A stretch of DNA of 40,753 nucleotides, from contig NZ_BAAAFZ010000024.1 of NCBI RefSeq assembly GCF_039523795.1, positions 1 to 40,753 on the forward strand, read 5' to 3'. This stretch comes from Craurococcus roseus. Lineage in GTDB: Bacteria > Pseudomonadota > Alphaproteobacteria > Acetobacterales > Acetobacteraceae. Below, one piece after another: positions 14,694 through 24,250 of the stretch. Under the pieces are notes generated by a model. It saw nothing but the letters and a program-made list of their open reading frames with translations, ran no database searches and had not been told where the DNA came from. A program made the position numbers and the translations under genes. Each line of letters starts with the position of its first letter. The first letter of the stretch is position 1.

Positions 14694-15823
14694 CGGGCAA
14701 GGTGGTCCCGGCGATCGCGCCGGCCGATGCTGTCGCGCGATTGCGCCTTGCCCGCACGGACGGCATCGGCCCGCAGACCTTCCGCCGCCTGCTCGAACGC
14801 TTCGGTTCCGCCGCGGCGGCGCTCGAGGAGATGCCTGGCTACGGCCGCGGCCGCCTCCGCGCGCCGCCAGAGGCTGAGGCGTTGCGTGAGATGGACGCGG
14901 TGGCGGCGCTCGGCGGCTCCTTCCTCTTTCTCGGCACGCCCGGTTACCCGCCGCTCCTCGACACGCTGACCGACCCGCCGGCCGTGCTCGCCTTGCTCGG
15001 CGACCCGGCAGCCCTCGGCCCGCGCGCCGTCGCGGTGGTAGGAGCGCGCAACGCCTCCGCCGCCGGCCGCCGGATCGCGGACGACCTGGCCGAGTCGCTC
15101 GCGGCCCACGGCCTCGTCGTGGTGTCGGGCATGGCGCGCGGGATCGACGCGGCGGCGCACCAAGGGGCGATGCGGAAAGGGCGCACCGTCGCCGTGGTCG
15201 CCTGCGGCCTCGACCAGCCCTACCCGCCGGAGCACGCTCCCCTCCAGGCCCGCATCGCCGCCGAGGGCGGGGCGGTGCTGGCGGAGGCGCCGCTCGGAAC
15301 GGCGCCGCACGCCCGGCACTTCCCGCGCCGCAACCGGATCGTCGCCGGCCTGTCGCTCGGCGTCGTGCTGGTGGAGGCGGCGGTGCGGTCCGGCAGCCTG
15401 ATCACCGCCCGCCTCGGCCTGGAAGCAGGGCGGGAGATCTTCGCCGTGCCGGGCAGCCCGCTGGACGAGCGATGCCGGGGTTGCAACGACCTCATCCGGC
15501 AAGGCGCCCACCTGACCGAAGGACCGGAGGACGTGCTGGCCCACCTGCCGCAAACTCCGGACTCGGCACCTGCCTTCGTGTTCCGCCCCACGGCCAGGAA
15601 CATGCCGGCGCCTGCGACTCGGGCCGGCGAGGCGCGCGAGCCCTCCGGGGACGAGGCGCAAGTGCTTGATCTATTAGGCCCATCGCCGATCGCGGTTGAC
15701 GACGTGCTGCGGCGTTGCCAACTCTCTGCGCCTGTTGTCCAGGCGATTCTGCTCGATCTCGAACTGTCCGGCCGCGCGGAGATGCTGCCGGGCAACCGGG
15801 TCGCCCTGACCGGCAAGGGTTGA
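14690..15823 (+). CDS. dprA: DNA-processing protein DprA
   Basis: DprA binds incoming single-stranded DNA during natural transformation and loads RecA. The 377-aa protein has an N-terminal helical (SAM/HhH-like) part (RTDGIGPQTFRRLLERFG), a Rossmann domain at about residues 75-290 with VAVVGARNASAAGRRIADDL, VVSGMARGIDAAAHQGAM, FPRRNRIVAGLSLGVVLVEA and SGSLITARLGLEAGREIFAV, and a C-terminal winged-helix (DprA_WH) segment from about residue 315. The start is a GTG at 14690 overlapping the plsY stop. DprA is widespread and does not alone prove competence. Next is topA, 39 bp downstream, as in many alphaproteobacteria. Confidence 0.95.
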   Translation: MTGKVVPAIAPADAVARLRLARTDGIGPQTFRRLLERFGSAAAALEEMPGYGRGRLRAPPEAEALREMDAVAALGGSFLFLGTPGYPPLLDTLTDPPAVLALLGDPAALGPRAVAVVGARNASAAGRRIADDLAESLAAHGLVVVSGMARGIDAAAHQGAMRKGRTVAVVACGLDQPYPPEHAPLQARIAAEGGAVLAEAPLGTAPHARHFPRRNRIVAGLSLGVVLVEAAVRSGSLITARLGLEAGREIFAVPGSPLDERCRGCNDLIRQGAHLTEGPEDVLAHLPQTPDSAPAFVFRPTARNMPAPATRAGEAREPSGDEAQVLDLLGPSPIAVDDVLRRCQLSAPVVQAILLDLELSGRAEMLPGNRVALTGKG

Positions 15824-15862
15824 GACGCGCCGCCGCAGCGCGACACCAGGACCCGGAGTCCC

Positions 15863-18730
15863 ATGCCCGACGTAGTCGTCGTCGAATCACCCGCCAAAGC
15901 CAAGACCATCAACAAGTACCTCGGCCGGGACTTCACCGTGCTGGCGTCCTTCGGCCACGTGCGCGACCTGCCCCCGAAGGACGGCTCCGTCCGCCCGGAG
16001 GAGGACTTCGCCATGGACTGGGAGTCCGAGGACCGCGGCGAACGGCAGGTGAACGAGATCGCCCGGGCGCTGCGCGGCGCCCGCCGCCTGTTCCTCGCCA
16101 CCGACCCGGACCGCGAGGGCGAGGCCATCTCCTGGCACGTGCGGGAAATGCTGGCCCGGAAGGGCGCGCTGAAGGGGGTCGAGGTCAACCGAATCACCTT
16201 CAACGAGATCACCAAGCGCGCGATCCAGCACGCCATTGCCCACCCGCGCGACTTGGACGCGCCGCTGATCGACGCCTACATGGCGCGCCGGGCGCTGGAT
16301 TACTTGGTCGGCTTCACCCTCTCGCCCGTGCTGTGGCGCAAGCTGCCGGGCAGCCGGAGCGCCGGGCGCGTGCAGTCCGTCGCGCTGCGCCTGATCTGCG
16401 AGCGCGAAGCGGAGATCGAGGCGTTCCGCGCCCGGGAATACTGGACGGTGGAGGGCCGCTTCACCACGCCGCAGGGCGCGCCCTTCACCGCCCGGCTGAC
16501 CCACCTCGATGGCCGGAAGCTCGAGCAGTTCGACCTGCCGGACGAGGCCTCGGCGATGCGCGCCAAGGCCGCGGTCGAGGCGGGCGAGTTCAGCGTCCTC
16601 TCCGTCGAGAAACGCCGCGTCCGGCGCAACCCGCCGCCGCCCTTCACCACCTCCACCCTCCAGCAGGAGGCGTCGCGCAAGCTGGGCATGGGCGCGCAGC
16701 AGACCATGCGCACGGCCCAGCAGCTCTACGAGGGCGTGGACATCGAGGGCGACACCGTCGGCCTCATCACCTACATGCGGACGGACGGCGTGCAGATGGC
16801 GCGGGAGGCGGTCACCGCCATCCGCGGCCATGTCGGGGATGCGTTCGGCCCCGACTACGTGCCCGCGGCGCCGCGCGAATACAGCAGCAAGGCCAAGAAC
16901 GCCCAGGAGGCGCACGAGGCGATCCGCCCGACCGACGTGCGGAACACGCCGGAGCGCGTGGCCCGCTTCCTCGACGACCGGCAGCGGCGCCTCTACGAGC
17001 TGGTGTGGAAGCGCGCCGTCGCCAGCCAGATGCAGTCGGCCGAGCTGGACCAGACCGCGGTGGACCTGGCCGACGCGGCGGGCCGCACGCGGCTGCGCGC
17101 CACCGGCTCGGTGATCGCCTTCGACGGCTTCCTCAAGCTCTACCGCGAGGACCTCGACGACAGCGAGGCGGACCGCCGCGCCGGCCTGCTGACCGGCGCC
17201 AAACCCGGCGAGGACGAAGACACCCGGACCCTCCCGCCCATGCGCGAGAAGGACCCGTTGAAGCGCGGCGAGGTTTCGGCGCACCAGCACTTCACCCAGC
17301 CGCCGCCGCGCTACTCGGAAGCGAGCCTGGTCAAGCGGATGGAGGAGTTGGGCATCGGCCGCCCCTCCACCTACGCCTCCATCCTGCAAGTCTTGCAGGA
17401 CCGGAACTACGTCACGCTGGAGAAGCGGCGGTTCCAGCCGGAGGACCGCGGCCGGCTCGTCACCGCCTTCTTGGTGGCTTTCTTCGAGCGCTACGTGGAC
17501 ACCGGCTTCACCGCCGGGCTGGAGGAGCAGCTCGACGACATCTCCGGCGGGCGCATCGCCTGGCGGGAGGTGATGCGGCAGTTCTGGGACGATTTCTCCC
17601 GCGCGGTGGGCGCCACCAAGGACCTCAAGATCAGCGACGTGATCGACGCGCTGGACGAGGAGCTGGGGCCGCACTTCTTCCCCGGCCGCGCCGACGGCAC
17701 CGATCCGCGCGCCTGCCCGGCCTGCGCCGGCGGGCGGCTCGGATTGCGGCTCGGGCGGTCGGGCGCCTTCGTCGGCTGCTCCAACTACCCGGAATGCCGC
17801 TACACCCGGCCGCTCGCCGTGCCGGGGGCGGAGGGCGAGAACGCCTCCACGCTCAACGAAGGGCAACGCGAGCTGGGGACCGATCCGGCCACCGGCCAGA
17901 ACGTCACCCTCCGGCGCGGCCCTTACGGCTTGTACGTGCAGCTTGGTGAAGGCGGCACGGACGAGAAGGGCAAGCCGACCAAGCCGCGCCGCGCCAGCCT
18001 GACGCGGGACATGGCCCCCGAGACGCTGGACCTCGACCGGGCTTTGGCGCTGCTGTCCCTGCCTCGCGTGGTGGGCCGCGACCCGGAAACGGGCGGCGAG
18101 ATCACCGCCGGCATCGGCCGGTTCGGCCCGTACATCCGCCTCGGCACCGCCTACCAGTCCTTGGAGCCGGGCGACGACGTGCTGACGCTCGGCATGAACC
18201 GCGCCATGGACCTGCTGGCGAAGGCGCGGGCCAAGGTGCGCCCGCTCGGCGCCCACCCGCAGGACGGGCAACCGGTCGAAATCCGCAAGGGTCGCTTCGG
18301 CCCCTACGCGCAGCACGGCAACCGCGTCGCCAACCTGCCGCGCAACGTGGAGATGGAAGAGGTCACGCTCGACCAAGCGGTGCAGCTCCTGGGCGAGAAG
18401 GGCAAGGAACTGGCGCCGAAAGGCGCCAAAGGCCGGCGCGGCAAGGCGGCCGCCGGGAAGTCGGGTGCCGGAGCGGCGGGCAAGACGAACGGCGCGGCGG
18501 CCGCCGAGGCCGCTCCCGCGGCCCGCAAGCCGCCAGCGGCCGGCAAGGTCGCAGCGCGCAAGGCGGCGCCCGCCAAGCCTGCGCGGGAAGCCACCGGCAA
18601 GTCCTCCTCGGCCAAGCCGGCCGTGCGAGCTGCCAAGCCGGCGACCACGGCCCGGCCCGCGGCGGCGACGCGGAAGCCGGCGGCAACCAAGGCCAAAGCC
18701 ACGGCGGCGCGCGGCAAGGGCAAAGCCTGA
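15863..18730 (+). CDS. topA: DNA topoisomerase I
   Basis: This type IA topoisomerase relaxes negative supercoils. The 955-aa protein begins with the Toprim domain (VVVESPAKAKTINKYLG and ATDPDREGEAISWHV). The active-site tyrosine is Y304 in GLITYMRTDGVQM, and the gate domain (ARRALDYLVGFTLSPVLWRK, SAGRVQSVALRLICERE) is intact. One Cys4 zinc finger (CPAC...CSNYPEC) near residue 615 is followed by several C-terminal topoisomerase repeats with RRGPYGLYVQLG, IGRFGPYIRLG and RKGRFGPYAQHG. The last 100 or so residues form a Lys/Ala/Pro-rich tail resembling histone H1 or AlgP tails, probably a DNA- or RNA-polymerase-interacting region. rnr starts 2 nt after the stop. Confidence 0.97.
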   Translation: MPDVVVVESPAKAKTINKYLGRDFTVLASFGHVRDLPPKDGSVRPEEDFAMDWESEDRGERQVNEIARALRGARRLFLATDPDREGEAISWHVREMLARKGALKGVEVNRITFNEITKRAIQHAIAHPRDLDAPLIDAYMARRALDYLVGFTLSPVLWRKLPGSRSAGRVQSVALRLICEREAEIEAFRAREYWTVEGRFTTPQGAPFTARLTHLDGRKLEQFDLPDEASAMRAKAAVEAGEFSVLSVEKRRVRRNPPPPFTTSTLQQEASRKLGMGAQQTMRTAQQLYEGVDIEGDTVGLITYMRTDGVQMAREAVTAIRGHVGDAFGPDYVPAAPREYSSKAKNAQEAHEAIRPTDVRNTPERVARFLDDRQRRLYELVWKRAVASQMQSAELDQTAVDLADAAGRTRLRATGSVIAFDGFLKLYREDLDDSEADRRAGLLTGAKPGEDEDTRTLPPMREKDPLKRGEVSAHQHFTQPPPRYSEASLVKRMEELGIGRPSTYASILQVLQDRNYVTLEKRRFQPEDRGRLVTAFLVAFFERYVDTGFTAGLEEQLDDISGGRIAWREVMRQFWDDFSRAVGATKDLKISDVIDALDEELGPHFFPGRADGTDPRACPACAGGRLGLRLGRSGAFVGCSNYPECRYTRPLAVPGAEGENASTLNEGQRELGTDPATGQNVTLRRGPYGLYVQLGEGGTDEKGKPTKPRRASLTRDMAPETLDLDRALALLSLPRVVGRDPETGGEITAGIGRFGPYIRLGTAYQSLEPGDDVLTLGMNRAMDLLAKARAKVRPLGAHPQDGQPVEIRKGRFGPYAQHGNRVANLPRNVEMEEVTLDQAVQLLGEKGKELAPKGAKGRRGKAAAGKSGAGAAGKTNGAAAAEAAPAARKPPAAGKVAARKAAPAKPAREATGKSSSAKPAVRAAKPATTARPAAATRKPAATKAKATAARGKGKA

Positions 18731-18732
18731 GC

Positions 18733-20952
18733 ATGGCGCGCCGGCCGTCCGGTCCTCCCGCCGGGCCGGCGCCTCTCCCCTCGAAGGAGGAACTGCGCCG
18801 TTTCCTCCGTGCCGCGACGGGACGCGTCGGCAAGACGGAGATCGCCCGGCACTTCGGCCTTTCCACCGACCAGCGCCCGGCGCTCCGCGACCTGCTGCGG
18901 TCGCTGAAGGAGGACGGCTCCGTTGCGCCCGCCGGGCGGCGCGGGGTGGCGGCGCCCGGCCGGTTGCCCGAGATGGCGGTGGTCGAGGTGTTCGGCACCG
19001 ACCCGGACGGCGACCCGCTCGCACGGCCGGTGTCCTGGCCGGAGGGGAGCGGGCGGCCTCCCCTGGTGCTGATGCGGCCGGAACGTCCGGGGCAGCCGGC
19101 GCTGGCGCCCGGCGAGCGGGTGCTGGCGCGGCTCAAGTACATCGGCGCCGGCCGCTACGAGGGCCGCACCTTCAAGCGGATCGGCTCCGCCGCGCCGCTC
19201 CGCATCCTGGGCGTCTACGAGCACGGCCGCATCGAGCCCACCGACCGGCGGCAGCGCGCCGACTGGACGGTGCCGGAGCACGAGCGGCACGGCGCCGAGC
19301 CGGGCGAGATCGTGCTCGCCGAGCCGTTGCCGGCGCGCGCGCTCGGCCCCCGCCCGGCGCGGGTGGTCGAGCGCCTGGGACGGGTGGACGACGCGCGCGC
19401 CGTCTCCCTCATCTGCATCCACACCCACGGCATCCCCGACCGCTTCCCGCCGGAGGCGCTGGCCGAGGCCGAGGCGGCGCGAGCCGTCCCCCTCGACGGG
19501 CGGGAAGACCTGCGCGGCGTGCCGCTCGTCACCATCGACGGCGAGGACGCGCGCGACTTCGACGACGCAGTGTTCGCGGAGCGGGACGGCGACGGCTGGC
19601 GCGTGCTGGTCGCCATCGCGGACGTGGCGCACTACGTCCGGCCCGGGAGCGCGCTCGACCGCGAGGCGCGGGAGCGCGGCAACAGCGTCTATTTCCCGGA
19701 CCGCGCCGTGCCGATGCTGCCGGAGGCGCTGTCCAACGGCTGGTGCAGCCTGAAGCCGCGCGAGGACCGCGGCTGCTTGTTCGTGGAGATGCGCTTCGAC
19801 GCGAGTGGCAAGAAGACCGGCCACCGCTTCGGCCGCGGCCTGATGCGCAGCGCCGCCCGCCTCACCTACGAGCAGGCGCAGGCGGCGATGGACGCCGGCA
19901 CGGACCCGGACGGCGTGCCGGCAGGCGGGATGCCGGCGCTGAATGGCGCCTTCCGCGCGCTGCTGGCGGCGCGGGAGGAGCGCGGGACGCTGGACCTGGA
20001 GATGCCGGAACGGCGCGTGCTGCTGGATGAGGCGGGCCGCGTGACGGCCGTGGTGCCGCGGGCGCGGCTCGACGCGCACCGTTTGATCGAGGAGTTCATG
20101 GTCGCCGCCAACGTCTGCGCGGCGGAGGAGCTGGAGCGCCGGCGCCAGCCCTGCATGTACCGCGTCCACGACCAGCCCTCGGCCGAGAAGCTGGAAGGGC
20201 TGCGGCAGTTCTTGGAAACCTTCAGCATCTCCCTGCCGCCGGCGGGGCAGGTCCACCCGCGCTCGTTTTCCCACGCGCTGTCCATCGTCCGGGGGCGGCC
20301 GGAGGAGCGGCTGGTGCACGAGGCGGTGCTGCGCGGGCAGTCGCAGGCGGCCTACCACCCGGAGAACATCGGCCATTTCGGCTTGGCCTTGCAGCGTTAC
20401 GCCCACTTCACCAGCCCCATCCGCCGCTACGCCGACCTCGTGGTGCATCGCGCGCTGATCAGCGGCCTGCGCCTCGGCCCGGACGGGTTGGGCGAGGCCG
20501 AGGCGGAGCGCCTCCCGGACATCGCCGAGCACATCACCCGCACAGAGCGCCGGGCCGCGGCGGCGGAGCGCGACGCGGTGGACCGCTACCTCGCGGCGCA
20601 CATGGCGCACCGGATCGGAAACCACTTCGACGCGCGCGTTTCGGGGGTGACACGCTTCGGCCTCTTCGTCACGCTGGACGAGAACGGCGCGAGCGGGATC
20701 GTCCCGCTCGGGTCGCTGCCGGACGACCGATGGACAGAGGACGAGGGCGGGCGCGCGCTGGTGGGCCGGAGGACGGGGCTGCGCTTCACCCTGGGACAGG
20801 CGGTCGAGGCGAGGCTGGCGCAGGCGGACCCGCGCACCGGCAGCCTTGTGTTCCACGTGCTCGGTGGAGCGGGTTCGCCGGCTTCAGGCGGCGGTCGCGG
20901 TCGTGGCGCCGCCCGCGCCGCCCCGGGCCGGGGACCTCGTCGGCGCTCCTGA
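18733..20952 (+). CDS. rnr: ribonuclease R
   Basis: This is a processive 3'-5' exoribonuclease that degrades structured RNA. The 739-aa protein has an N-terminal winged-helix segment (TGRVGKTEIARHFGL), cold-shock-type OB folds, then the RNB domain with the metal-binding motif TIDGEDARDFDDAV near residue 265. HFTSPIRRYADLVVHRAL lies near the end of RNB, and a C-terminal S1 domain (ISGVTRFGLFVTLDENGASG-like, about residues 630-700) follows. The C-terminus beyond residue 715 is Gly/Arg/Ala-rich low complexity and overlaps the open frame of the next gene. The start ATG lies 2 nt after topA, so expression is coupled. Confidence 0.96.
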   Translation: MARRPSGPPAGPAPLPSKEELRRFLRAATGRVGKTEIARHFGLSTDQRPALRDLLRSLKEDGSVAPAGRRGVAAPGRLPEMAVVEVFGTDPDGDPLARPVSWPEGSGRPPLVLMRPERPGQPALAPGERVLARLKYIGAGRYEGRTFKRIGSAAPLRILGVYEHGRIEPTDRRQRADWTVPEHERHGAEPGEIVLAEPLPARALGPRPARVVERLGRVDDARAVSLICIHTHGIPDRFPPEALAEAEAARAVPLDGREDLRGVPLVTIDGEDARDFDDAVFAERDGDGWRVLVAIADVAHYVRPGSALDREARERGNSVYFPDRAVPMLPEALSNGWCSLKPREDRGCLFVEMRFDASGKKTGHRFGRGLMRSAARLTYEQAQAAMDAGTDPDGVPAGGMPALNGAFRALLAAREERGTLDLEMPERRVLLDEAGRVTAVVPRARLDAHRLIEEFMVAANVCAAEELERRRQPCMYRVHDQPSAEKLEGLRQFLETFSISLPPAGQVHPRSFSHALSIVRGRPEERLVHEAVLRGQSQAAYHPENIGHFGLALQRYAHFTSPIRRYADLVVHRALISGLRLGPDGLGEAEAERLPDIAEHITRTERRAAAAERDAVDRYLAAHMAHRIGNHFDARVSGVTRFGLFVTLDENGASGIVPLGSLPDDRWTEDEGGRALVGRRTGLRFTLGQAVEARLAQADPRTGSLVFHVLGGAGSPASGGGRGRGAARAAPGRGPRRRS

Positions 20953-22469
20953 TCCTCCTTCTGCTGTTCGCGCATCCGGCGCGGGCGGAGGAAGCGGCCG
21001 ATTTCCCGCGCGCCAGGGTGGAAGCGGTGCTCGCCACCGCCTTGGGCGCCGTGCTGGAACGCCACATCGAGGGCGCGCCGCCGGCCAGCCTCGCCTTTTG
21101 GAGCCTCCGCGGCTTGGAGGTGTTAGAGCCCGCGCTGCGCCCGGAGCTGCGTGGCGACGTTTTGGTGCTCGGCGCCGGGTCGGAGCGGCCGCTCGCGGTC
21201 CGTGTCCTGCCTGCCGTGGCACCGACGGCGGCCCCCGAAACCGCGGCGCCCGCCCTGGCTCACGCCCTCGTGGCCATGTTCGACGCGGCCTGGCGGACGT
21301 CCCCGGCCTTGCGGCGCGTCGGGCCGGAGCGGATGCTGCGCAGCGCCTTCGACGAGCTGTTCGACCACCTCGACCCGCACAGCCGTTACCTGACGCCGGA
21401 AGAGGCGTTGGCGGCCCGCATCCGACGTGTCGGGCAGGCGGGGCTTGGCCTGCGGCTTGGCGTGGCGGGCGGCCGTGGCGGCGCGCGCGGTGTGGTCGTG
21501 GCGGCGCTTTCGCCGGACGGGCCGGCGGCGGCGGCCGGGCTACGGGTCGGAGACCGGGTCGTGGCCGTGGACGGTGTGCCCGTCTCGGGGCGCGACCTCG
21601 GCTTCGCCGCGACCCTCCTCGAAGGCCCGGCCGAAACCGAGGTGGAAATCCGGATCGAACGGGCTGGCCGTCGCCGGGCGGTGTTGCTGCGGCGGATCGC
21701 GGCGCCGGCGTCCCCCGTCCGGGCCGAAACGCGCGACGGGGTGCTCTGGCTGCGCATCGAAGCCTTCGCCGACACCACCGACGAACGTTTGGCTGACGCC
21801 CTCTTCGCAGGCTCGGGAGCGGCGCGCGGCGTGGTGCTGGACCTGCGCGGCAACCGCGGCGGTTTGCTGAGCCAGGCGGTGGCGGTGGCGAGCGCCTTTC
21901 TCCCGGGCGGCACGGTGGCCTTGACCGCGGGGCGGCACCCGGACGCGGCGCGGCTTTGGCAGGCGAACGGGCCGGACCTCGCGGAAGGCCTGCCCGTGGT
22001 GGTGCTGGTGGACGGACGTTCGGCATCGGCCGCCGAGATCGTTGCGGCGGCGCTGGGGGACCGTGGCCGAGCGGTGGTCGTCGGCAGCGTCACCACCGGA
22101 AAAGGGTTGATCCAGGCCGTCGTGCCGTTGCCGAACGGCGGCGAATTGCTGGTCACGTGGTCGCAGGTGCTCGGCCCGGGTGGGCGGCCGATCCAAGGCA
22201 TCGGCGTGCTGCCAACGGTATGCACCAGCCTCGGGACGGACGCCCTGGCCGAGAACTTGGCGCGCCTGCGCCGGGACGAGCCGCCGGTGGCCATGGCCCC
22301 GGCCCGTCCTCGCGCCCTCCGCACGCCGCCGCCTACTCCCTTGTCATCCGCCGAGATCGCCGCCTTGCGCGCGTCCTGCCCGCCGGCCGAGGGCCGCGAC
22401 GCCGATGTGGCAGCGGCGCGAGCATTGCTGGACTCGCCGAACGCCTATGCCGCCGCGCTGGCGCGATGA
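20730..22469 (+). CDS. S41 family carboxy-terminal processing protease (start uncertain)
   Basis: This is a CtpA/Prc-type periplasmic serine protease. It has a hydrophobic signal-like stretch (SALLILLLLFAHPARA, coded around 20935-20980) and an N-terminal helical part with FDELFDHLDPHSRYLTPEE. A PDZ domain follows (VVVAALSPDGPAAAAGLRVG then DRVVAVDG), then the S41 core VVLDLRGNRGGLLSQAV. The nucleophile Ser is in LVDGRSASAAEIVAAALGD (codon 22020) and the base Lys in GSVTTGKGLIQAV. The only ATG/GTG/TTG in frame ahead of the signal sequence is the ATG at 20730, which would overlap rnr by 223 nt, put about 70 residues before the signal core and lacks a ribosome binding site. A GTG at 20864 in another frame would look natural if one base were wrong between 20864 and 20940. 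rpmG follows after 87 bp. Confidence 0.85.
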   Translation: MDRGRGRARAGGPEDGAALHPGTGGRGEAGAGGPAHRQPCVPRARWSGFAGFRRRSRSWRRPRRPGPGTSSALLILLLLFAHPARAEEAADFPRARVEAVLATALGAVLERHIEGAPPASLAFWSLRGLEVLEPALRPELRGDVLVLGAGSERPLAVRVLPAVAPTAAPETAAPALAHALVAMFDAAWRTSPALRRVGPERMLRSAFDELFDHLDPHSRYLTPEEALAARIRRVGQAGLGLRLGVAGGRGGARGVVVAALSPDGPAAAAGLRVGDRVVAVDGVPVSGRDLGFAATLLEGPAETEVEIRIERAGRRRAVLLRRIAAPASPVRAETRDGVLWLRIEAFADTTDERLADALFAGSGAARGVVLDLRGNRGGLLSQAVAVASAFLPGGTVALTAGRHPDAARLWQANGPDLAEGLPVVVLVDGRSASAAEIVAAALGDRGRAVVVGSVTTGKGLIQAVVPLPNGGELLVTWSQVLGPGGRPIQGIGVLPTVCTSLGTDALAENLARLRRDEPPVAMAPARPRALRTPPPTPLSSAEIAALRASCPPAEGRDADVAAARALLDSPNAYAAALAR

Positions 22470-22479
22470 CCGTTCCCGC

Positions 22480-22508
22480 TTGACGCGCCCGCGCGCGGCG
22501 TTAGCTTC
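22480..22508 (+). promoter_or_regulatory. candidate sigma-70 promoter for rpmG
   Basis: TTGACG (22480-22485) is followed at about 15-16 nt by TTAGCT/TAGCTT and lies some 50 nt before the rpmG start. A TTGAC box with a relaxed -10 region is typical of alphaproteobacterial housekeeping promoters. The assignment rests on the -35 box only. Confidence 0.4.
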
Positions 22509-22556
22509 CTGCGCCACCATTTACACGCACACGCTCAAGGACCGGGACACGCCGCC

Positions 22557-22724
22557 ATGGCCAAGTCAAACACCATCCAGATCAGGTTGGTCAGCAGCGC
22601 CGAGACGGGCTACTTCTACGTCACGAAGAAGAACGTCCGGAACAGCACCGGCAAGCTTGAGATGAAGAAGTACGATCCGGTTGTGCGCAAGCACGTCGTC
22701 TTCCGCGAAGCCAAGATCAAGTAG
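22557..22724 (+). CDS. rpmG: 50S ribosomal protein L33
   Basis: This 55-aa ribosomal protein begins MAKSNTIQIRLVSSAETG and continues YFYVTKKNVRNSTGKLEMKK, ending in HVVFREAKIK. It is the Cys-free form of L33, lacking the zinc-binding Cys pairs seen in some L33 paralogues, as usual in alphaproteobacteria. It is a component of the large subunit near the E site. The gene converges on pleD with only 18 bp between stop codons; rpmG next to pleD is an arrangement I recall from other alphaproteobacteria. Confidence 0.97.
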   Translation: MAKSNTIQIRLVSSAETGYFYVTKKNVRNSTGKLEMKKYDPVVRKHVVFREAKIK

Positions 22725-22742
22725 AGTGGCGACGCCCCCTAC

Positions 22743-24107
22743 TTAGTCCTTGCTTTGCGCCGCCCGCGCCGGCGCGACCTCCACCCTGTTCCGTCCCAGC
22801 GACTTGGCCCGGTAAAGCGCAACGTCCGCCGCGGCGATGGCCTCGGAAGCGCTCACGCCGGTCGGCGTTATCGCCAGTCCGACGCTCACCGTGACGCTCA
22901 CCTCGCCTTGGCCGGTCGGTATGGGCGTCCGTTCCAGTGCTGCGCGGAGGCGCTCGGCGATGGCAACCGCTTCCTCAGGCGGCGCGTCGGCCAGCACCAC
23001 CAGGAACTCTTCCCCGCCGAAGCGCGCCACCACGTCGGCGGCGCGGAGCTGCGAACGGAGGCGTTCGGCGACCTCCTGCAGCACCTTGTCGCCTCCGGCG
23101 TGGCCGTGGCCGTCGTTGATGGCTTTGAAGCGGTCCACGTCGATCATCATAACCGCCACGTCGCCGGCGCGCAGCGCGGCTTCGAGGTGGTGTTGGACGA
23201 AGCGGCGGTTCCGCAGGCCCGTGAGCGGGTCGCTGACTGCCAACTCCAACGAGCGGTCGAGGTCGGTTCGGAGGCGCTCCTCGTAGCGTCGCCGGCGGAT
23301 CTGGTTGCGCGCCCTGGCGCGTAGTTCGTTGCCGTCGACCGGTCGCAGGACGTAGTCGCTGGCGCCGATCTCGAAGCCGCGCAAGACGAGATCGCGCTGC
23401 GCCGGATCGGCGACCAGCAGCACCGGGAGGTCCCGCGTGGCGTGTTGGGCCTTCATGCGCGAGGCGAACCGGAGGTGCTCCATGCCCGTCGCGGGCAGGC
23501 ACAAGATGGCCAGGTCGAAGCGGCCCGTAGTCAATGCCGCTTCGGCCTCCTCCGGCCGGCTCACCAGGGCCGGCACGGCGCCGTCCGCCACCAGGCAGGA
23601 GCCCACCTCCGCCGCTTCGGCGTCATCGGCGAGCACCAGCACCGCGCTCCCGGCCACCGCCGCCTCGGGAGTGACGGGCGGTTCCACCCCGAGTTGCCGT
23701 GCGATTTCGGCCCGCAGGCGCCAAGCGTCCTGCACCTGCTTCACGCGCAGAAGGGCGCGCAGCCGGGCGAACAGCGTCACGTCGTCGACCGGCTTCGACA
23801 GGAAGTCGTCCGCGCCGGCCTCCAAGCCCCGGACACGCTCCGAACGGTCGATCAGCGCGGTGACCATGACCACAGGGATATGCGCGGTGCCGGGGTTGGC
23901 CTTCAGGGCCCGGCAGGTCTCGAAGCCGTCCATTTCCGGCATCATGACGTCGAGCAGAATCACGTCCGGCGACCATTGGGCGGCCACGGCCAGCGCTTCG
24001 GCTCCGCTCGCCGCCATGGTCACCTCGAAGAACTCAGCCGCGAGCTTCGCTTCGAGAAGGCGGCGATTCACCGGGATGTCGTCCACCACGAGCACGCGCG
24101 CGCTCAT
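22743..24107 (-). CDS. pleD: PleD-type response regulator diguanylate cyclase (REC-REC-GGDEF)
   Basis: The 454-aa protein synthesises c-di-GMP from GTP on phosphorylation. Receiver 1 (residues 1-120) has D9/D10, the phosphoacceptor D53 in LLDVMMPEMDGF, T83 and K105. Receiver 2 (about 155-275) is degenerate: the phosphoacceptor position is C203 and the Lys position is R255, so it serves as a dimerisation adaptor, as in Caulobacter PleD. The GGDEF domain carries the active GGEEF at 364-368 and an intact inhibitory I-site RAAD at 355-358, five residues upstream, so product inhibition is expected. Start M at 24107 (MSARVLVVDD) is preferred over an ATG three codons upstream. No divK gene lies next to it in this window. 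It may influence the surface attachment that the Tad pilus also serves (inference). Confidence 0.95.
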   Translation of the reverse strand: MSARVLVVDDIPVNRRLLEAKLAAEFFEVTMAASGAEALAVAAQWSPDVILLDVMMPEMDGFETCRALKANPGTAHIPVVMVTALIDRSERVRGLEAGADDFLSKPVDDVTLFARLRALLRVKQVQDAWRLRAEIARQLGVEPPVTPEAAVAGSAVLVLADDAEAAEVGSCLVADGAVPALVSRPEEAEAALTTGRFDLAILCLPATGMEHLRFASRMKAQHATRDLPVLLVADPAQRDLVLRGFEIGASDYVLRPVDGNELRARARNQIRRRRYEERLRTDLDRSLELAVSDPLTGLRNRRFVQHHLEAALRAGDVAVMMIDVDRFKAINDGHGHAGGDKVLQEVAERLRSQLRAADVVARFGGEEFLVVLADAPPEEAVAIAERLRAALERTPIPTGQGEVSVTVSVGLAITPTGVSASEAIAAADVALYRAKSLGRNRVEVAPARAAQSKD

Positions 24108-24250
24108 GTGACGCACCTGTGAAGTTTCGCCGTTGCAGAGCGCCTCGTACCGGGCCCGGCCTGTGCCGTCTCCAATGCGACGCCTAGAAGGGTTGCCGGC
24201 CGGTTCGGACCGGTCGGAGGCAATCCAGCGGCAACACCAAGGAGTGGGGC

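Noticed and set aside
22743..24107. Degenerate second receiver of PleD as evidence of a novel regulator
   Set aside because: PleD proteins normally have a non-phosphorylatable second receiver; the rest is canonical.
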